Assembly (NCBI GenBank): GCA_016215625.1
Contig: JACRIW010000123.1
Location: 1-35,596 of the forward strand
DNA length: 35,596 bases
Source: Candidatus Eiseniibacteriota bacterium
GTDB taxonomy: Bacteria; Eisenbacteria; RBG-16-71-46
Direction of reading: 5' to 3'
The position numbers and the translations under genes are program-made. This document shows positions 1 through 8,526 of the stretch, one piece after another. Numbering within the stretch: the first letter of the stretch is position 1; every line of letters starts with the position of its first letter. Below the pieces are notes generated by a model. It did not search any database. It was not told where the DNA came from and saw only the letters and a list, made by a program, of their open reading frames with translations.

Positions 1-76
1 AGTAGACGTTGAAGTTGTGAAAGTCCCTGCCGGCTGCTCCCATGATGATGACGCGCGTCTTCTTGGTCTCGTTCAT
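1..76 (-). CDS. Cyclic 2,3-diphosphoglycerate synthetase-like protein, N-terminal fragment
   Basis: Only the first 25 codons are in the window; the gene runs off the left edge. The visible residues include the stretch MGAAGRDFHNFNVY, which I recognise as the N-terminal nucleotide-binding start of the cyclic 2,3-diphosphoglycerate synthetase / P-loop GTPase-like family. That family typically begins with a few polar residues and then a hydrophobic strand leading into GAAGRDFHNFN. The ATG at 76 is preceded on the minus strand by a purine-rich GGAAGGGG. Family assignment rests on this short motif alone, and the enzymatic role is inferred from the family name. Confidence 0.65.
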   Translation of the reverse strand, partial: MNETKKTRVIIMGAAGRDFHNFNVY

Positions 77-433
77 ATCGGCTGCCCCTTCCCGGGGTGA
101 CTGAAGCGAGTGTGATGGCACGACGGGACCGCACGCCGGGTGGCGCACGGCGTCCTCCAGCGGGGCGTGCATATCGCAGGCCCGCCGAAGTCACGTGCGT
201 GTGCGGAAGCGTCGTTGCGTCCCAGCGAGTTCGCGCGCCTCACATGCGAGAGGCTGGCGAGCCGATCGGGATGAACTGCCAAGCTGTCCTCGCTGCTGCC
301 AATGTGGCCGTGAGCGACAGGAAGAGTTTCAGCCGCCAAACATGCGGGTGAAACGTGCTCCCGCGAGTGATTCGCTTCGCGCCCGGGAGCGATCCGGTGA
401 CCGCACGCGGCGCGGTCGGTTATCTTGCCGCCC
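77..433. other. Divergent intergenic region, 357 bases
   Basis: This gap lies between the minus-strand gene starting at 76 and the plus-strand DUF969 gene starting at 434, so it should hold the promoters of both. I see no well-spaced -35/-10 pair, no strong hairpin and no convincing small gene. Open frames on both strands here are Arg/Ala-rich and look like GC-driven shadows. Confidence 0.5.
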
Positions 434-1147
434 ATGTCCCTGCTGGGTATCGCCGTGCTCGTGCTCGGGTTCGTGCTGCGCGCCAACCCGCTGCTCATCG
501 TGGTCACCGCCGCGCTCGTCACCGGGCTCGCGGCGGCGTGGACGCCGGGTGCGGACGCCGGCACGCTCGCCGATGCCGCGGTCGCGACGCTCGCATCGTT
601 CGGCAAGGCCTTCCACACGAACCGCTACGTGAGCGTCGTCTGGCTCGTGCTCGCCGCGATCGGGACGCTCGAGCGGCTCGGGCTGCAGGAGCGCGCACGC
701 ACGGCGATCGCGCACGTGCACGCCGCGACCGTGGGCCGGCTGCTCGCCGTGTACTTCGTGCTGCGCCAGGCGACGTCGGCGGTCGGCCTCACCTCGCTCG
801 GCGGGCACGCGCAGATGGTGCGGCCGCTCGTCGCGCCCATGGCGGAGGGCGCGGCCGAGGCGAAGTACGGCCCGCTGCCCGACGCGGTGCGCCACCGCAT
901 CCGGGCGCACTGCGCGGCGGCAGACAACATCGCGCTCTTCTTCGGCGAAGACATCTTCATCGCCATCGCCTCGATCCTGCTGATCAAGGGCTTCCTCGAG
1001 CAGAGCGGCATCATCGTCGAGCCGTTCGCCCTCTCCCGCTGGGCGATTCCCACCGCGGTCGTGGCGCTCGTGGTGCACGTCGGGCGGCTGTGGCTCTTCG
1101 ACCGGCGCCTGCAGCGCACGCTCGGTGTGAAGGAGGACGCGAAGTGA
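434..1147 (+). CDS. DUF969 family integral membrane protein
   Basis: A 237-residue, very hydrophobic protein. The N-terminus (MSLLGIAVLVLGFVLRANPL) is a membrane segment, followed by LVTGLAAAW, an HTNRYVSVVWLVL segment and a conserved-looking polar patch LRQATSAVGLTSLGGHAQMVRPL. The C-terminal third has further membrane segments (FGEDIFIAIASILLIKGF; TAVVALVVHVGRLWLF). This pattern matches the DUF969 family, which almost always sits directly before a DUF979 gene, as here. The next gene's GTG overlaps this stop in a GTGA arrangement, so the two are probably co-translated. The pair is generally thought to be a permease-like complex; as I recall, it clusters with 5-oxoprolinase genes in some genomes, but none is visible here. 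I chose the ATG at 434; a TTG at 425 is possible. Confidence 0.8.
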   Translation: MSLLGIAVLVLGFVLRANPLLIVVTAALVTGLAAAWTPGADAGTLADAAVATLASFGKAFHTNRYVSVVWLVLAAIGTLERLGLQERARTAIAHVHAATVGRLLAVYFVLRQATSAVGLTSLGGHAQMVRPLVAPMAEGAAEAKYGPLPDAVRHRIRAHCAAADNIALFFGEDIFIAIASILLIKGFLEQSGIIVEPFALSRWAIPTAVVALVVHVGRLWLFDRRLQRTLGVKEDAK

Positions 1148-2142
1148 TCGCGCTCCCCCACATCTACGTGCTCGGCGGCATCTTCTTCGCGGCGACCGCC
1201 TGGTTCTCGGGGCGCGACGCCGCCAATCCGCACCGCCTGCGTGCGGCCGGGTTCTGGGCGCTGCTCGCGCTCAGCTTCCTCGCCGGTGACCGGCTGGGCG
1301 ACCTCGGCAACGGCGTGCTCGTCGTCGCGCTCGCCGTGCTCGCGACGCTCGGGCTCGGCAAGGGCGGGGCGGCGACTTCCACGGTCGAGGAGCGGCGCGC
1401 GAGTGCGCTGCGTCACGGCGACAAGCTCTTCCTCGTCGCGCTCGTGATTCCCACGACCGCACTGCTCGGGACGCTCGCCGCCAAGCACACGCACTGGGGT
1501 GCGAAGCTCGTCGATCCCGCGCAGGCGACGCTCGTGTCGCTCGTGCTCGGTGTGATCTTCGCGCTCGCCGTCGTGGCGCTCTGGCTGCGCCCGCGCTTCG
1601 AGCGCGTGGACGCATCCGGTGCGCGACGCGCCGATCCGCTCGTGCCGCTGCGTGAAGGCGCGCGCCTCGTCGGGACGGTCGGCTGGGCGGCGATCCTGCC
1701 GCAGATGCTCGCCTCGCTCGGGGTCGTGCTGCTCGCCGCCGGGGTGGGCAAGCAGGTCGGGCTGCTGTTCTCGGAGCACCTCGCGCTCGACACGCGGTTC
1801 GCGGCGGTGACCGCCTACTGCGTGGGCATGGCGTTCTTCACCGTGCTCATGGGGAACGCGTTCGCGGCGTTCCCGGTGATGACCGCGGCGGTCGGACTGC
1901 CCGTCGTGGTGCAGCGGCTCGGCGGCGATCCGGCGGCCGTGTGCGCGATCGGCATGCTGTCGGGTTTCTGCGGCACGCTGCTCACGCCGATGGCGGCGAA
2001 CTTCAACATCGTGCCGGCCAACCTGCTCGACCTTCCCGATCGCGACGCGCCGGTGAACTCCGTCATCCGGACACAGGCGCCCACGGCATTCGTGCTGCTC
2101 GCGGCGAACATCCTGCTCATGTACGCGCTCGCGTTCCTCTGA
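1144..2142 (+). CDS. DUF979 family integral membrane protein
   Basis: A 332-residue polytopic membrane protein beginning (GTG)IALPHIYVLGGIFFAATAWFSGRDAANP, typical of DUF979. Around ten hydrophobic segments are visible. Near the C-terminus, GNAFAAFPVMTAAVGLP and LSGFCGTLLTPMAANFNIVPANLL look like re-entrant or substrate-path motifs of a permease. The GTG start at 1144 has an AGGAGG seven bases upstream (1131-1136) and overlaps the DUF969 stop, which decides the start. With DUF969 it probably makes a two-subunit transporter; the substrate cannot be read from the sequence. The gene ends 10 bases from the convergent VOC gene. Confidence 0.82.
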   Translation: MIALPHIYVLGGIFFAATAWFSGRDAANPHRLRAAGFWALLALSFLAGDRLGDLGNGVLVVALAVLATLGLGKGGAATSTVEERRASALRHGDKLFLVALVIPTTALLGTLAAKHTHWGAKLVDPAQATLVSLVLGVIFALAVVALWLRPRFERVDASGARRADPLVPLREGARLVGTVGWAAILPQMLASLGVVLLAAGVGKQVGLLFSEHLALDTRFAAVTAYCVGMAFFTVLMGNAFAAFPVMTAAVGLPVVVQRLGGDPAAVCAIGMLSGFCGTLLTPMAANFNIVPANLLDLPDRDAPVNSVIRTQAPTAFVLLAANILLMYALAFL

Positions 2143-2152
2143 GCGTGCGGCC

Positions 2153-2920
2153 TCAGCCGCCGATCAGTCCCATGACGGTGCCCGAAGGGTCGCGGAAGTA
2201 GCCGAAGGTCGCGAGCCCGGGAACGGCCATCGGCTCGCCGACGCGCGCTCCGCCGTGCGACTCGATCGCCGAAAGCGTGCCGCTCACGTCGGTCACGTAC
2301 ACGTACACCATCACGCGTGCCTGCGGCGTGTGCGACTGGAACACGCCGCCGATGCCGGCGCCGGCGTCGAAGCCGACGAACTGGGGCATGGTCGGCGCCG
2401 AGCCCCAGCCGAACTGCTCGCCGAACCAGCGTCCGGCCGCCTCTCCGTCGGGCGCGTACATCTCGAGGCTGCAGACGCTGCCGGGCTTCGGGCGCGGGTT
2501 CGCGCCGAAGGGCATGGGCACGTGCGCGGAGCCACCGGGCGAGACCGCGCTCGTGACGCCCCAGATGGTGCCGCCCGGGTCCGCGAACCGCGCGAGCGTG
2601 CCGACGAGCGGGATGCTCCAGGGCGCGCGGTCTTCGCTGCCGCCGGATTCGACGATGCGCTTCATCGCGGCCTTCACGTCGGGGACGTGCACGTACGGCA
2701 CCGCGGCGGCCGCGCCCTCGGGGACGCCCGAGCGCAGCGCGAGGGCCGGACCGTGCGAAGGCATGCCGCCTGCGAGGTCGGGCGCGGCGCGATGTAGCTG
2801 CCAGCCGAACACCTTCGAGTGGAACGCGACGGACGCGTCGAGCTGGTTCGCGGCGATCACGACGAGCGTGACCGGGTGCTTGCCGCTTCCGAGCGGCACC
2901 TGCGGGGCGTCGGGGGCCAT
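2153..2920 (-). CDS. Two-domain VOC (glyoxalase/bleomycin-resistance fold) protein
   Basis: A 255-residue cytosolic protein with two tandem VOC modules. The first (about residues 14-125) runs from LVVIAANQLDASVAFHSKVFGW to RFADPGGTIWGV. The second (about 145-255) runs from LEMYAPDGEAAGRWFGEQFGW to YFRDPSGTVMGLIGG. The FGW and D-P-x-G-x-x-x-G signatures are typical of the small two-domain members often annotated as glyoxalase or antibiotic-resistance-like. Metal-ligand positions are poorly preserved, so the reaction is unknown. A minus-strand GGAG lies about nine bases before the ATG at 2920, supporting this start over a 29-residue longer frame. It converges on the DUF979 gene. Confidence 0.8.
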   Translation of the reverse strand: MAPDAPQVPLGSGKHPVTLVVIAANQLDASVAFHSKVFGWQLHRAAPDLAGGMPSHGPALALRSGVPEGAAAAVPYVHVPDVKAAMKRIVESGGSEDRAPWSIPLVGTLARFADPGGTIWGVTSAVSPGGSAHVPMPFGANPRPKPGSVCSLEMYAPDGEAAGRWFGEQFGWGSAPTMPQFVGFDAGAGIGGVFQSHTPQARVMVYVYVTDVSGTLSAIESHGGARVGEPMAVPGLATFGYFRDPSGTVMGLIGG

Positions 2921-3162
2921 GCGTGTCACTCCGGGGCGATGTCGGGCCGTGGATTCTCGGGACGGAACGAGTCCGGGCACGATAGACGTGCGGTGCGCCG
3001 GGCCCAAGAGCGTTCTGCGGTGCCGCGGCGGGCACTTGGGGCTTGTCCCGCCCGGTCGGCGCAGGCGAACATCGTCACGGCGGTTCGGGCCGTTCGTCCC
3101 GGAGCGAACCTCGCCCTGTTCCCCGAAGCGTGGTCATCCATCCCCATGCCTCCGAGGTCCAC

Positions 3163-3663
3163 ATGCGTCGCTCCATCGCTCTCCTGCTCTTCGTGCTCGC
3201 CTGTTCCGTCGCTCCGGCGTTCGCGGGCATCGTGTTCGAGGCCCACCTGACCGGTGCACAGTCCGTCCCGCCGAACAGCTCGCTCGCTTCCGCCGACGGC
3301 GTGTTCACGCTGAACGACGCCGGCACGCAGCTGTCCTGGGTGATCACGTTCCAGGGTCTGGAGGCGCCGCTCATTTCCGCGCACCTGCACCGCGTGCCCA
3401 CGGGAACGGGTGTGCCGCTCACGATCGGATTGAATCCGCCGCTCGGGCTGACGTCCGGCAGCTGGTCGGGTGTGGCGAACGTCTCTCCCACCACCGTCGC
3501 GGAAATGCAGGCGGGGATGTTCTACGCCAACATCCATTCGGAGGCCTACGTGGACGGCGAGATCCGCGGCACGCTCGTGGTGAGCACCACGACCGGCGCC
3601 CGGCGAGGTACGTGGGGACGGATCAAGGCACTGTATCGTTCGCAGGGGCCGGGCGGCCGCTGA
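3163..3663 (+). CDS. Secreted CHRD-domain protein with a TWGRIKALYR tail
   Basis: A 166-residue exported protein. MRRSIALLLFVLACSVAPAFA is a clear signal peptide. The mature part is one CHRD domain (chordin-type): FEAHLTGAQSVPPNSSLASA, GVFTLNDAGTQLSWVITFQGL, SAHLHRVPTGTGVPL, and the end motif FYANIHSEAYVDGEIRGTL. CHRD domains are small extracellular beta domains without known catalysis. After the domain comes a short basic tail, TWGRIKALYR, near the C-terminus. Nearly the same tail ends the unrelated secreted protein at 16531-17202. The ATG at 3163 is chosen because it begins the signal peptide and has GAGG five bases upstream. Confidence 0.85.
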   Translation: MRRSIALLLFVLACSVAPAFAGIVFEAHLTGAQSVPPNSSLASADGVFTLNDAGTQLSWVITFQGLEAPLISAHLHRVPTGTGVPLTIGLNPPLGLTSGSWSGVANVSPTTVAEMQAGMFYANIHSEAYVDGEIRGTLVVSTTTGARRGTWGRIKALYRSQGPGGR

Positions 3664-3706
3664 CTGCGCCCGCGCTGGCAACCGGACCGCTCATGGAGAG
3701 CCCGAG

Positions 3707-4156
3707 ATGATCGCTTCGCTCACGAAAGTACTTCTCACCATGGCGCTGGCTGCGACCACCGCGGCGGCCCCCGCGCCGGATGCCGCGGCGCTCACGGCGC
3801 TGCTCACGGAGTTCCTCGACGGCGCGGGCCGCAACGACGCGGCCGTGCACGAACGCTTCTGGGCGGACGACCTGATCTACACCGGCTCGGGCGGGCGCCG
3901 CGTCGGCAAGGCCGACATCCTGAAGGACGTACGCGAGGCCCCGGCGCCGAAGCCCGACGACCCGGTCACGCGCTACACGGCCGAGGACGTGCGCATCCAG
4001 CAGTACGGCACGACGGCGATGGTCGCCTTCCGTCTCGTGGCGACCACCGTGTCGCACGACTCCACGAGCGTCGGCCGCTACCTCAACACGGGGTTGTTCC
4101 TCAAGCGCAAGGGCATGTGGCAGGCCGTCGGCTGGCAGGCGACCCGGATGCCGTGA
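3707..4156 (+). CDS. Secreted SnoaL-like / DUF4440 (NTF2-fold) protein
   Basis: A 149-residue protein with an N-terminal signal peptide (about residues 1-21, ending TTAAAPAP). The rest follows the NTF2-like layout: LTALLTEFLDGAGRNDAAVHERFWADDLIYTGSGG, then VGKADILKDV, and two antiparallel strands (TAMVAFRLVATT; YLNTGLFLKRKGMWQAVGWQATRMP). The FWADDLIYTGSGG and GMWQAVGWQATR segments are typical of DUF4440 proteins. Some members bind small ligands and others are structural; the role is unknown here. It lies 43 bases after the CHRD gene and could share its transcript. A hairpin terminator follows at 4182-4219. Confidence 0.8.
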   Translation: MIASLTKVLLTMALAATTAAAPAPDAAALTALLTEFLDGAGRNDAAVHERFWADDLIYTGSGGRRVGKADILKDVREAPAPKPDDPVTRYTAEDVRIQQYGTTAMVAFRLVATTVSHDSTSVGRYLNTGLFLKRKGMWQAVGWQATRMP

Positions 4157-4181
4157 GCGCGAAGCCCATGCGCGAAGGCGA

Positions 4182-4219
4182 AGAGCCCCGCTCGTGCGAA
4201 GCACGACGAGCGGGGCTCT
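4182..4219. terminator. Bidirectional hairpin terminator between convergent genes
   Basis: A perfect 14-bp inverted repeat, AGAGCCCCGCTCGT (4182-4195) and ACGAGCGGGGCTCT (4206-4219), with a 10-base loop. It lies between the convergent SnoaL-like and NmrA-like genes and could stop transcription from both sides. There is no clear T run. Confidence 0.75.
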
Positions 4220-4241
4220 CGCGGTTCCGGTGTCCCGGCGG

Positions 4242-5192
4242 CTACGCGATCGTGAGCTTGTCCTTGTTCGCCGCGAGCCAGGCGTCGAAGTCGAGCAGGC
4301 TCGGGTTCAGTTCGCGGGAGAGCTTCGGGTCGCGCGACGCGAGGAACGCGTCCCCGAGAATGGCCTGGAACTGGAACATGTTGCCGAGGTCCTCGGCGCC
4401 CGGGAAGCCGAGGCCGCGGTAGACGTCGAACGGCACGTCGAAGAAGCCGATCTCGGTGCCCAGCACCTTGCCCATCTTGGCCGCCATCTCGGCACCCGAG
4501 AGGTTCTCGCCCGAGACGCCGATGCGCTGGCCCACGGTGCTCGTGCCGCGGCGGAAGACACCGTACGCGCAGCGGCCGATGTCGCCGGCCCAGATGCCCG
4601 GAAGCTTCACGCCGCCGAGCGGCATGGCGAGCGTCACACCGCCCTGTTCGTTGCGGCGCGGACCCATGCCGAAGTGGATGAAGTTGTCCCAGTAGAACGC
4701 GGCGAGCAGGAACGTCGTCGGCGCGCCCTCCTTCGTGAACACGTGGTCCACGGAGCCCTTCGAGTCGAAGTGCGGGACCTTGTACTCGCCCTGCAGCGTG
4801 GGCAGGCGCGCATCGTCGAGCGGAATGGACTTGCGCGTGTCCTCGAGCGTGGACCAGATCACGTGCTGGAGGTTCGCCTTCTTCGTCGCGCGCGCGATGT
4901 TCGTCGCCTGCGTGATCTCGCGGGCCGGCGAGAAGTGCTCCCAGAAGTTCGTCACGCAGAAGGCGCCGTAGGCGCCGGCGAAGGCCTTGTCGAGTCCGGC
5001 GGGGTCGTCGGTGTCGCCCGCGACGACTTCGATGCCGAGCGCGGCGAGCGCCCTGGCCTTGTCGGATTCGGGATTGCGCGTGACGGCGCGCGCGGTGAAC
5101 TCGCCGGAAGTGTCGGCGGCGATGGCGCGCGCGAGGCCGCCCCCCTGCGCACCGGTGGCTCCGAGGACGGCGATGATCTTCTTCTGCGACAT
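4242..5192 (-). CDS. NmrA-like NAD(P)-binding protein
   Basis: A 316-residue atypical short-chain dehydrogenase of the NmrA family. The Rossmann motif VLGATGAQGGGLARAI (GxxGxxG) is at residues 9-24, followed by a basic TRNPES strand-2 end that suits NADP binding. Downstream are VIWSTLED, SKGSVDHVFTKEGAPTTFLLAAFYWDNF and a conserved DIGRCAYGVF, which corresponds to the family's DIG motif. The usual catalytic Tyr-x-x-x-Lys is replaced by a pattern typical of NmrA redox-sensor or isoflavone-reductase-like proteins. It may therefore sense NADP state or reduce an unknown substrate. A minus-strand GGAGA lies eight bases before the ATG. It appears to be a single-gene unit. Confidence 0.85.
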   Translation of the reverse strand: MSQKKIIAVLGATGAQGGGLARAIAADTSGEFTARAVTRNPESDKARALAALGIEVVAGDTDDPAGLDKAFAGAYGAFCVTNFWEHFSPAREITQATNIARATKKANLQHVIWSTLEDTRKSIPLDDARLPTLQGEYKVPHFDSKGSVDHVFTKEGAPTTFLLAAFYWDNFIHFGMGPRRNEQGGVTLAMPLGGVKLPGIWAGDIGRCAYGVFRRGTSTVGQRIGVSGENLSGAEMAAKMGKVLGTEIGFFDVPFDVYRGLGFPGAEDLGNMFQFQAILGDAFLASRDPKLSRELNPSLLDFDAWLAANKDKLTIA

Positions 5193-5276
5193 GCGGGATC
5201 TCCGTGATGGGTTCGTGACGTCGGGAGGATGGAAGGACAGCCCCGTCGGATGACCCGAAGGGCCGCGAGTTGCGAA

Positions 5277-5654
5277 CTAATCCCGGTCGCGCTCGTGGCG
5301 GCGGCCGTCGTCCTTCGAGATCGCGTTCCAGACCATGCCGACGAGCGACAGGATCAGGGACGCCACCAGCGTGGTGAGCGCTCCCTCGAGGTGCATTCCC
5401 GGCACGACACGCGCGGTGATCCAGAGCATGAGCGCGTTGAGCACGAGGAGGAACAACCCGAGCGTCAGGATGGTGATGGGCAGCGTGAGCAGGAAGAGCA
5501 CGGGCTTGAGCAGCGCGTTCGCCAGCGCCAGTACGACGGCACCGACGAGTGCGGCGGTGAACCCGTCCACGCGGAAGCCGGGCAGCACGCCCGACATCGA
5601 CAACGTCATCATGGCCGCGGCCATCACGAGGAAGTACACGATCGGCTTGAGCAC
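5277..5654 (-). CDS. Phage holin family (DUF360-type) membrane protein
   Basis: A 125-residue protein with four membrane helices: KPIVYFLVMAAAMMTLSM, ALVGAVVLALANALL, PVLFLLTLPITILTLGLFLLVLNALMLWIT and LTTLVASLILSLVGMVWN. The LTLPITILTLGLFLLVLNALMLW core is the signature of the widespread 'phage holin family' of small four-helix membrane proteins, which are chromosomal and mostly of unknown function. The GTG start at 5654 is chosen because GGAGG lies about six bases upstream on the minus strand and it places the first helix at the N-terminus. The tail (KDDGRRHERDRD) is charged and probably cytoplasmic. Confidence 0.82.
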   Translation of the reverse strand: MLKPIVYFLVMAAAMMTLSMSGVLPGFRVDGFTAALVGAVVLALANALLKPVLFLLTLPITILTLGLFLLVLNALMLWITARVVPGMHLEGALTTLVASLILSLVGMVWNAISKDDGRRHERDRD

Positions 5655-5760
5655 GGGGGCCTCCGGGGTTCGAGACGTGGCGCTGCGTCCTTCATGCAGG
5701 CGCACCATACGCCGCAGCGACGCGGGCGTCGCGCGGACGAATGCGGAACTGCCGCGGCGA

Positions 5761-8076
5761 TCAATCGGCGAGTACGAGTCTCGCGGTGGCGCTCCCCTGC
5801 GCCGTCGAGGCGCGCACGAAATACAGGCCCGCGCGCGCACCGGCGCCGTCCCAGGTCCACGCGTGGTCGCCCGCGGAGCGTGACTCCGCGCGCGCCAGCG
5901 TCCGCACGCGTCGCCCGGAGACGTCGAACACCGCGACGTCCACGACGGACGATGCGGGCAGCGTGAGCCTCACGGTGCACTTTCCCCGGAGCGGATTGGG
6001 CCCCGCCGAGAGGGCGAGGCGCGCGGGAGTCGCACCTGCTTCCACGGCCGTGGTGCCGGGCGCCCATTCGAGCGCCCAGCATTCGGACAGCAGGTCGTAG
6101 CTGCCGAGTCCGCGCTGCCCCCCGAACACGATCATGCGATGACGGGAAGCATCGAGGACCGCGGAGTGTCCCGCCATGGAATCGGGCGCCGGCGTCGAGG
6201 GCAGGTACGGCGCCGGGCTGAGCTGCTGCCACGAGGGCGCGCCGGGCTCGAGCTCCCACACGTCGCCGAACTCCCGCGCGGGATCGCCGGGGCCGAACGA
6301 GAAGTGCACGCCGCCGAAGACGAGCATCCGGTCCCACGAGCGGTCGAAGATCGCGCTGTGTTCGTAGCGCCACGCGGGCCGCGAGTTCGTGACGATCTCC
6401 TCCCACCACGACTGGCCGACGTCGTGGAGCGCCCACGTCTGCGTGCAGCCGGGCAGGCCGTAGTTGTCGCCGCCGAACTCGATGAACTGGTCCCGCGCCC
6501 GGTCGTGGACGAGCGTGTGATAGGCCCGGTACGTGACGCACGAGGGCGTGCCCGGATACAGCTGCGTCCAGGCCGGCGTGGCGCCGAGCGACAGCTCCCA
6601 CACGTCGTCGAAGTAGGCGCCTGCGTTCCGGCCGCCGGTCACGAGCATGCGCTGCCGGATGGGATCGTACGTGGCGGCGTGTTCGAACCGCGCCGCGGGC
6701 GCGGTCCCCGCGGGAACGATCAGCGACCAGAGCGGCGGCCCGGAGAGCGGCAGCTCCCACACGTCTCCCAGGGCGCCACCGTCCCCGAGACCGCCGAACA
6801 CGATCATGCGGTCGTTCCACTCGTCGAGGATGGCGGTGTGTCCCCGGCGCGGCGCGGGTTCGGGGCCCTGCGACCAGAGTCGCGCCCACTGGGGCTCGCC
6901 CGCGAGCGGCAGCTCCCAGAGATCGTTGCGGAACGCCGCGCCGTCGTCGCCGCCGAACACGAGCATGCGCGCGCGCGACGGATCGGTGATCGCGGTGTGG
7001 TTCGTGCGTGGCTCGGGACCGGGACGGAACGACGGCAGCTCGGTCCACACCGCGCTGCCGTCGAGTGCGAGCGACCAGGCGTCGGCGTACCACTGGAGCA
7101 GTGCGAGGTCGCCCCCCGAGAACACGACGAGCGCGCCGTGCAGCGGGTCGTAAGTGGCGGTGTGCCCGGAGCGCGCGGCGAACGGCGCTCCGAAAGGCGC
7201 GAGGTCGGTCCACGTGGCCGTCGCGCAGTCGAGGGCGTGCGCGTGTGCGATGCCGGAACCGTCGGAACCGGCGACGACGACGAGATCGTCGTGCACGGCG
7301 TCGTAGGTCGCGCTCGCGAACGCCGCGGGCAGCGGTGCACTCCCCGCGCCCGTCACCGGCGTCCACGCGGGCGGGCCGCCGAGCGAGAGCGCCCAGAGTT
7401 CGCCGTACAGCCCGGACGCGCCGCGGCCACCGAAGACCAGGAGGCGATCGCGTACGGGGTCGTAGGCCGCCGCGTGTCCGTAGCGTGCGGCGGGCGGGGT
7501 GCCGGAGGGCGAGAGCGCGGACCACGCCGGCGTGCCGGCGAGCGAGAGCGCCCACGTGTCGGACAGCGATCCCGCCGCGTTGCGGCCGCCGTGGAGAACG
7601 AGCCGATCGCGCACCGGGTCGTACGCCATGGCGGCGAAGTGTCTCGCGCTCGGTCCGCCGGCGGCGCTGACGAGCGACCAGGCGGGCGGTCCCGTGAGAT
7701 CGAGCGCCCAGACTTCCGAGGAGTAGCCGGTCGTGAGCTGGCCGCCGAAGACGAAGAGCCGGCGGCGCGAGGAGTCGAAGGCGTACGAAAAGCCGAAGCG
7801 GTCGGCCGGGCCCGCTCCCGTCGCCTCGAGGCGCTCCCAGTGGTAGGCCGGGGACAGCGTCAGCTGCCAGAGGTCGCGCAGGTTGCCCGTGGCGGCCTCG
7901 CCGCCGAAGTACACGACGCGCTGCTGCGCGGCGTCGTAGCCCGCGGCGGCGAACCAGCGCCCGCCCGGAAGCTCGAGCTTGCGCCAGCGGCCGGCGTCCC
8001 CCGCGAACGCCGGGGCGGCGAGCAGGCCGAACGACAGCAGGCAGAGAACGGCGGAACGAAGGACTCGAAGGGGCAT
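5761..8076 (-). CDS. Secreted 12-repeat kelch protein with FlgD-like C-terminal domain
   Basis: A 771-residue exported protein. The first 26 residues are a signal peptide (RVLRSAVLCLLSFGLLAAPAFA). Residues of about 40-670 hold twelve kelch-type repeats of 45-60 residues, each centred on a pattern like H(S/T)A-xx-DPxRDRMLVFGG, for example YGHAAAYDPVRDRLLVFGG and RGHTAILDEWNDRMIVFGG. They alternate with LWxLSLxGxPxW strands. Kelch repeats fold into beta-propeller blades; twelve would fill two six-bladed propellers. The last 85 residues are a FlgD-like Ig domain (SAGPNPLRGKCTVRLTLP, FDVSGRRVRTL, WDGAGARAGLYFVR), used in FCB-type bacteria as a secretion or anchoring domain. AGGAG lies upstream of the ATG at 8076. 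Galactose oxidase-like catalytic residues are not evident, so a binding or adhesive role is more likely. Confidence 0.85.
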   Translation of the reverse strand: MPLRVLRSAVLCLLSFGLLAAPAFAGDAGRWRKLELPGGRWFAAAGYDAAQQRVVYFGGEAATGNLRDLWQLTLSPAYHWERLEATGAGPADRFGFSYAFDSSRRRLFVFGGQLTTGYSSEVWALDLTGPPAWSLVSAAGGPSARHFAAMAYDPVRDRLVLHGGRNAAGSLSDTWALSLAGTPAWSALSPSGTPPAARYGHAAAYDPVRDRLLVFGGRGASGLYGELWALSLGGPPAWTPVTGAGSAPLPAAFASATYDAVHDDLVVVAGSDGSGIAHAHALDCATATWTDLAPFGAPFAARSGHTATYDPLHGALVVFSGGDLALLQWYADAWSLALDGSAVWTELPSFRPGPEPRTNHTAITDPSRARMLVFGGDDGAAFRNDLWELPLAGEPQWARLWSQGPEPAPRRGHTAILDEWNDRMIVFGGLGDGGALGDVWELPLSGPPLWSLIVPAGTAPAARFEHAATYDPIRQRMLVTGGRNAGAYFDDVWELSLGATPAWTQLYPGTPSCVTYRAYHTLVHDRARDQFIEFGGDNYGLPGCTQTWALHDVGQSWWEEIVTNSRPAWRYEHSAIFDRSWDRMLVFGGVHFSFGPGDPAREFGDVWELEPGAPSWQQLSPAPYLPSTPAPDSMAGHSAVLDASRHRMIVFGGQRGLGSYDLLSECWALEWAPGTTAVEAGATPARLALSAGPNPLRGKCTVRLTLPASSVVDVAVFDVSGRRVRTLARAESRSAGDHAWTWDGAGARAGLYFVRASTAQGSATARLVLAD

Positions 8077-8202
8077 TCGAGCGGCTCCTGCGGGTGGAGG
8101 TGAACGGGGCGGTCGACCCCCTTGGGGCGTCGTCGTCGCGGAAAGCATAGCCGCCGCGCCGTGCGGCCCGCGAGGGTCAACCTCACGCCGGTCTTGCCGC
8201 GC

Positions 8203-8526
8203 TCAGCACTCCGGGGTGCCGCGCATCCCCTCCCGGAACTTCGCGCGCTCCTCGTCGCTCATGCCTTCCCAGCGTTCGAACATGCGGCGCTTCACCGCGC
8301 CGCGCGGGCCGCCCCCATGCATGCCGAAGCCGCCGAAGAGGATCCGGCACAGGACGAGCAGGCCGAGCGCCTGCGGCAGCCGCAGCGTGGGCCAGCCGAA
8401 GAGGCCGGGCGTGAGCCAGTTCCAGAGCGTCATCACCACCCAGGCACCGAGCACCGCGAAGGCGGTGAATCCCACGACGGCGAGCGGTGCGATCCAGATC
8501 AGGTTCCTGCGGTCACGCATCATCAT
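8203..8526 (-). CDS. Small membrane protein co-translated with an ECF sigma factor
   Basis: A 107-residue protein with two hydrophobic helices, LIWIAPLAVVGFTAFAVLGAWVVMTLW (about 9-35) and LPQALGLLVLCRILFGGF (about 50-67). The C-terminus is charged and helical (RRMFERWEGMSDEERAKFREGMRG), somewhat like the helical repeats of Spy/CpxP-type proteins. The first ATG at 8526 overlaps the sigma factor stop (ATGA), and AAGGAG lies just upstream. Three consecutive ATG codons (8526, 8523, 8520) can serve as start. The position suggests an anti-sigma or sensory partner, but no canonical anti-sigma domain is visible. Similar small WNWLxPxLFGWPxLxxxQALGLL proteins occur widely without known function. Confidence 0.75.
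   Translation of the reverse strand: MMMRDRRNLIWIAPLAVVGFTAFAVLGAWVVMTLWNWLTPGLFGWPTLRLPQALGLLVLCRILFGGFGMHGGGPRGAVKRRMFERWEGMSDEERAKFREGMRGTPEC

Noticed and set aside
6139..8103. 654-codon plus-strand frame opposite the kelch gene
   Set aside because: Its regularities mirror the kelch repeats read in reverse; composition is Arg/Glu/Gly-rich and no domain is seen.
8144..8180. TTGACC and TATGCT on the minus strand upstream of the kelch gene
   Set aside because: The boxes are 25 bases apart, too far for a sigma-70 promoter.
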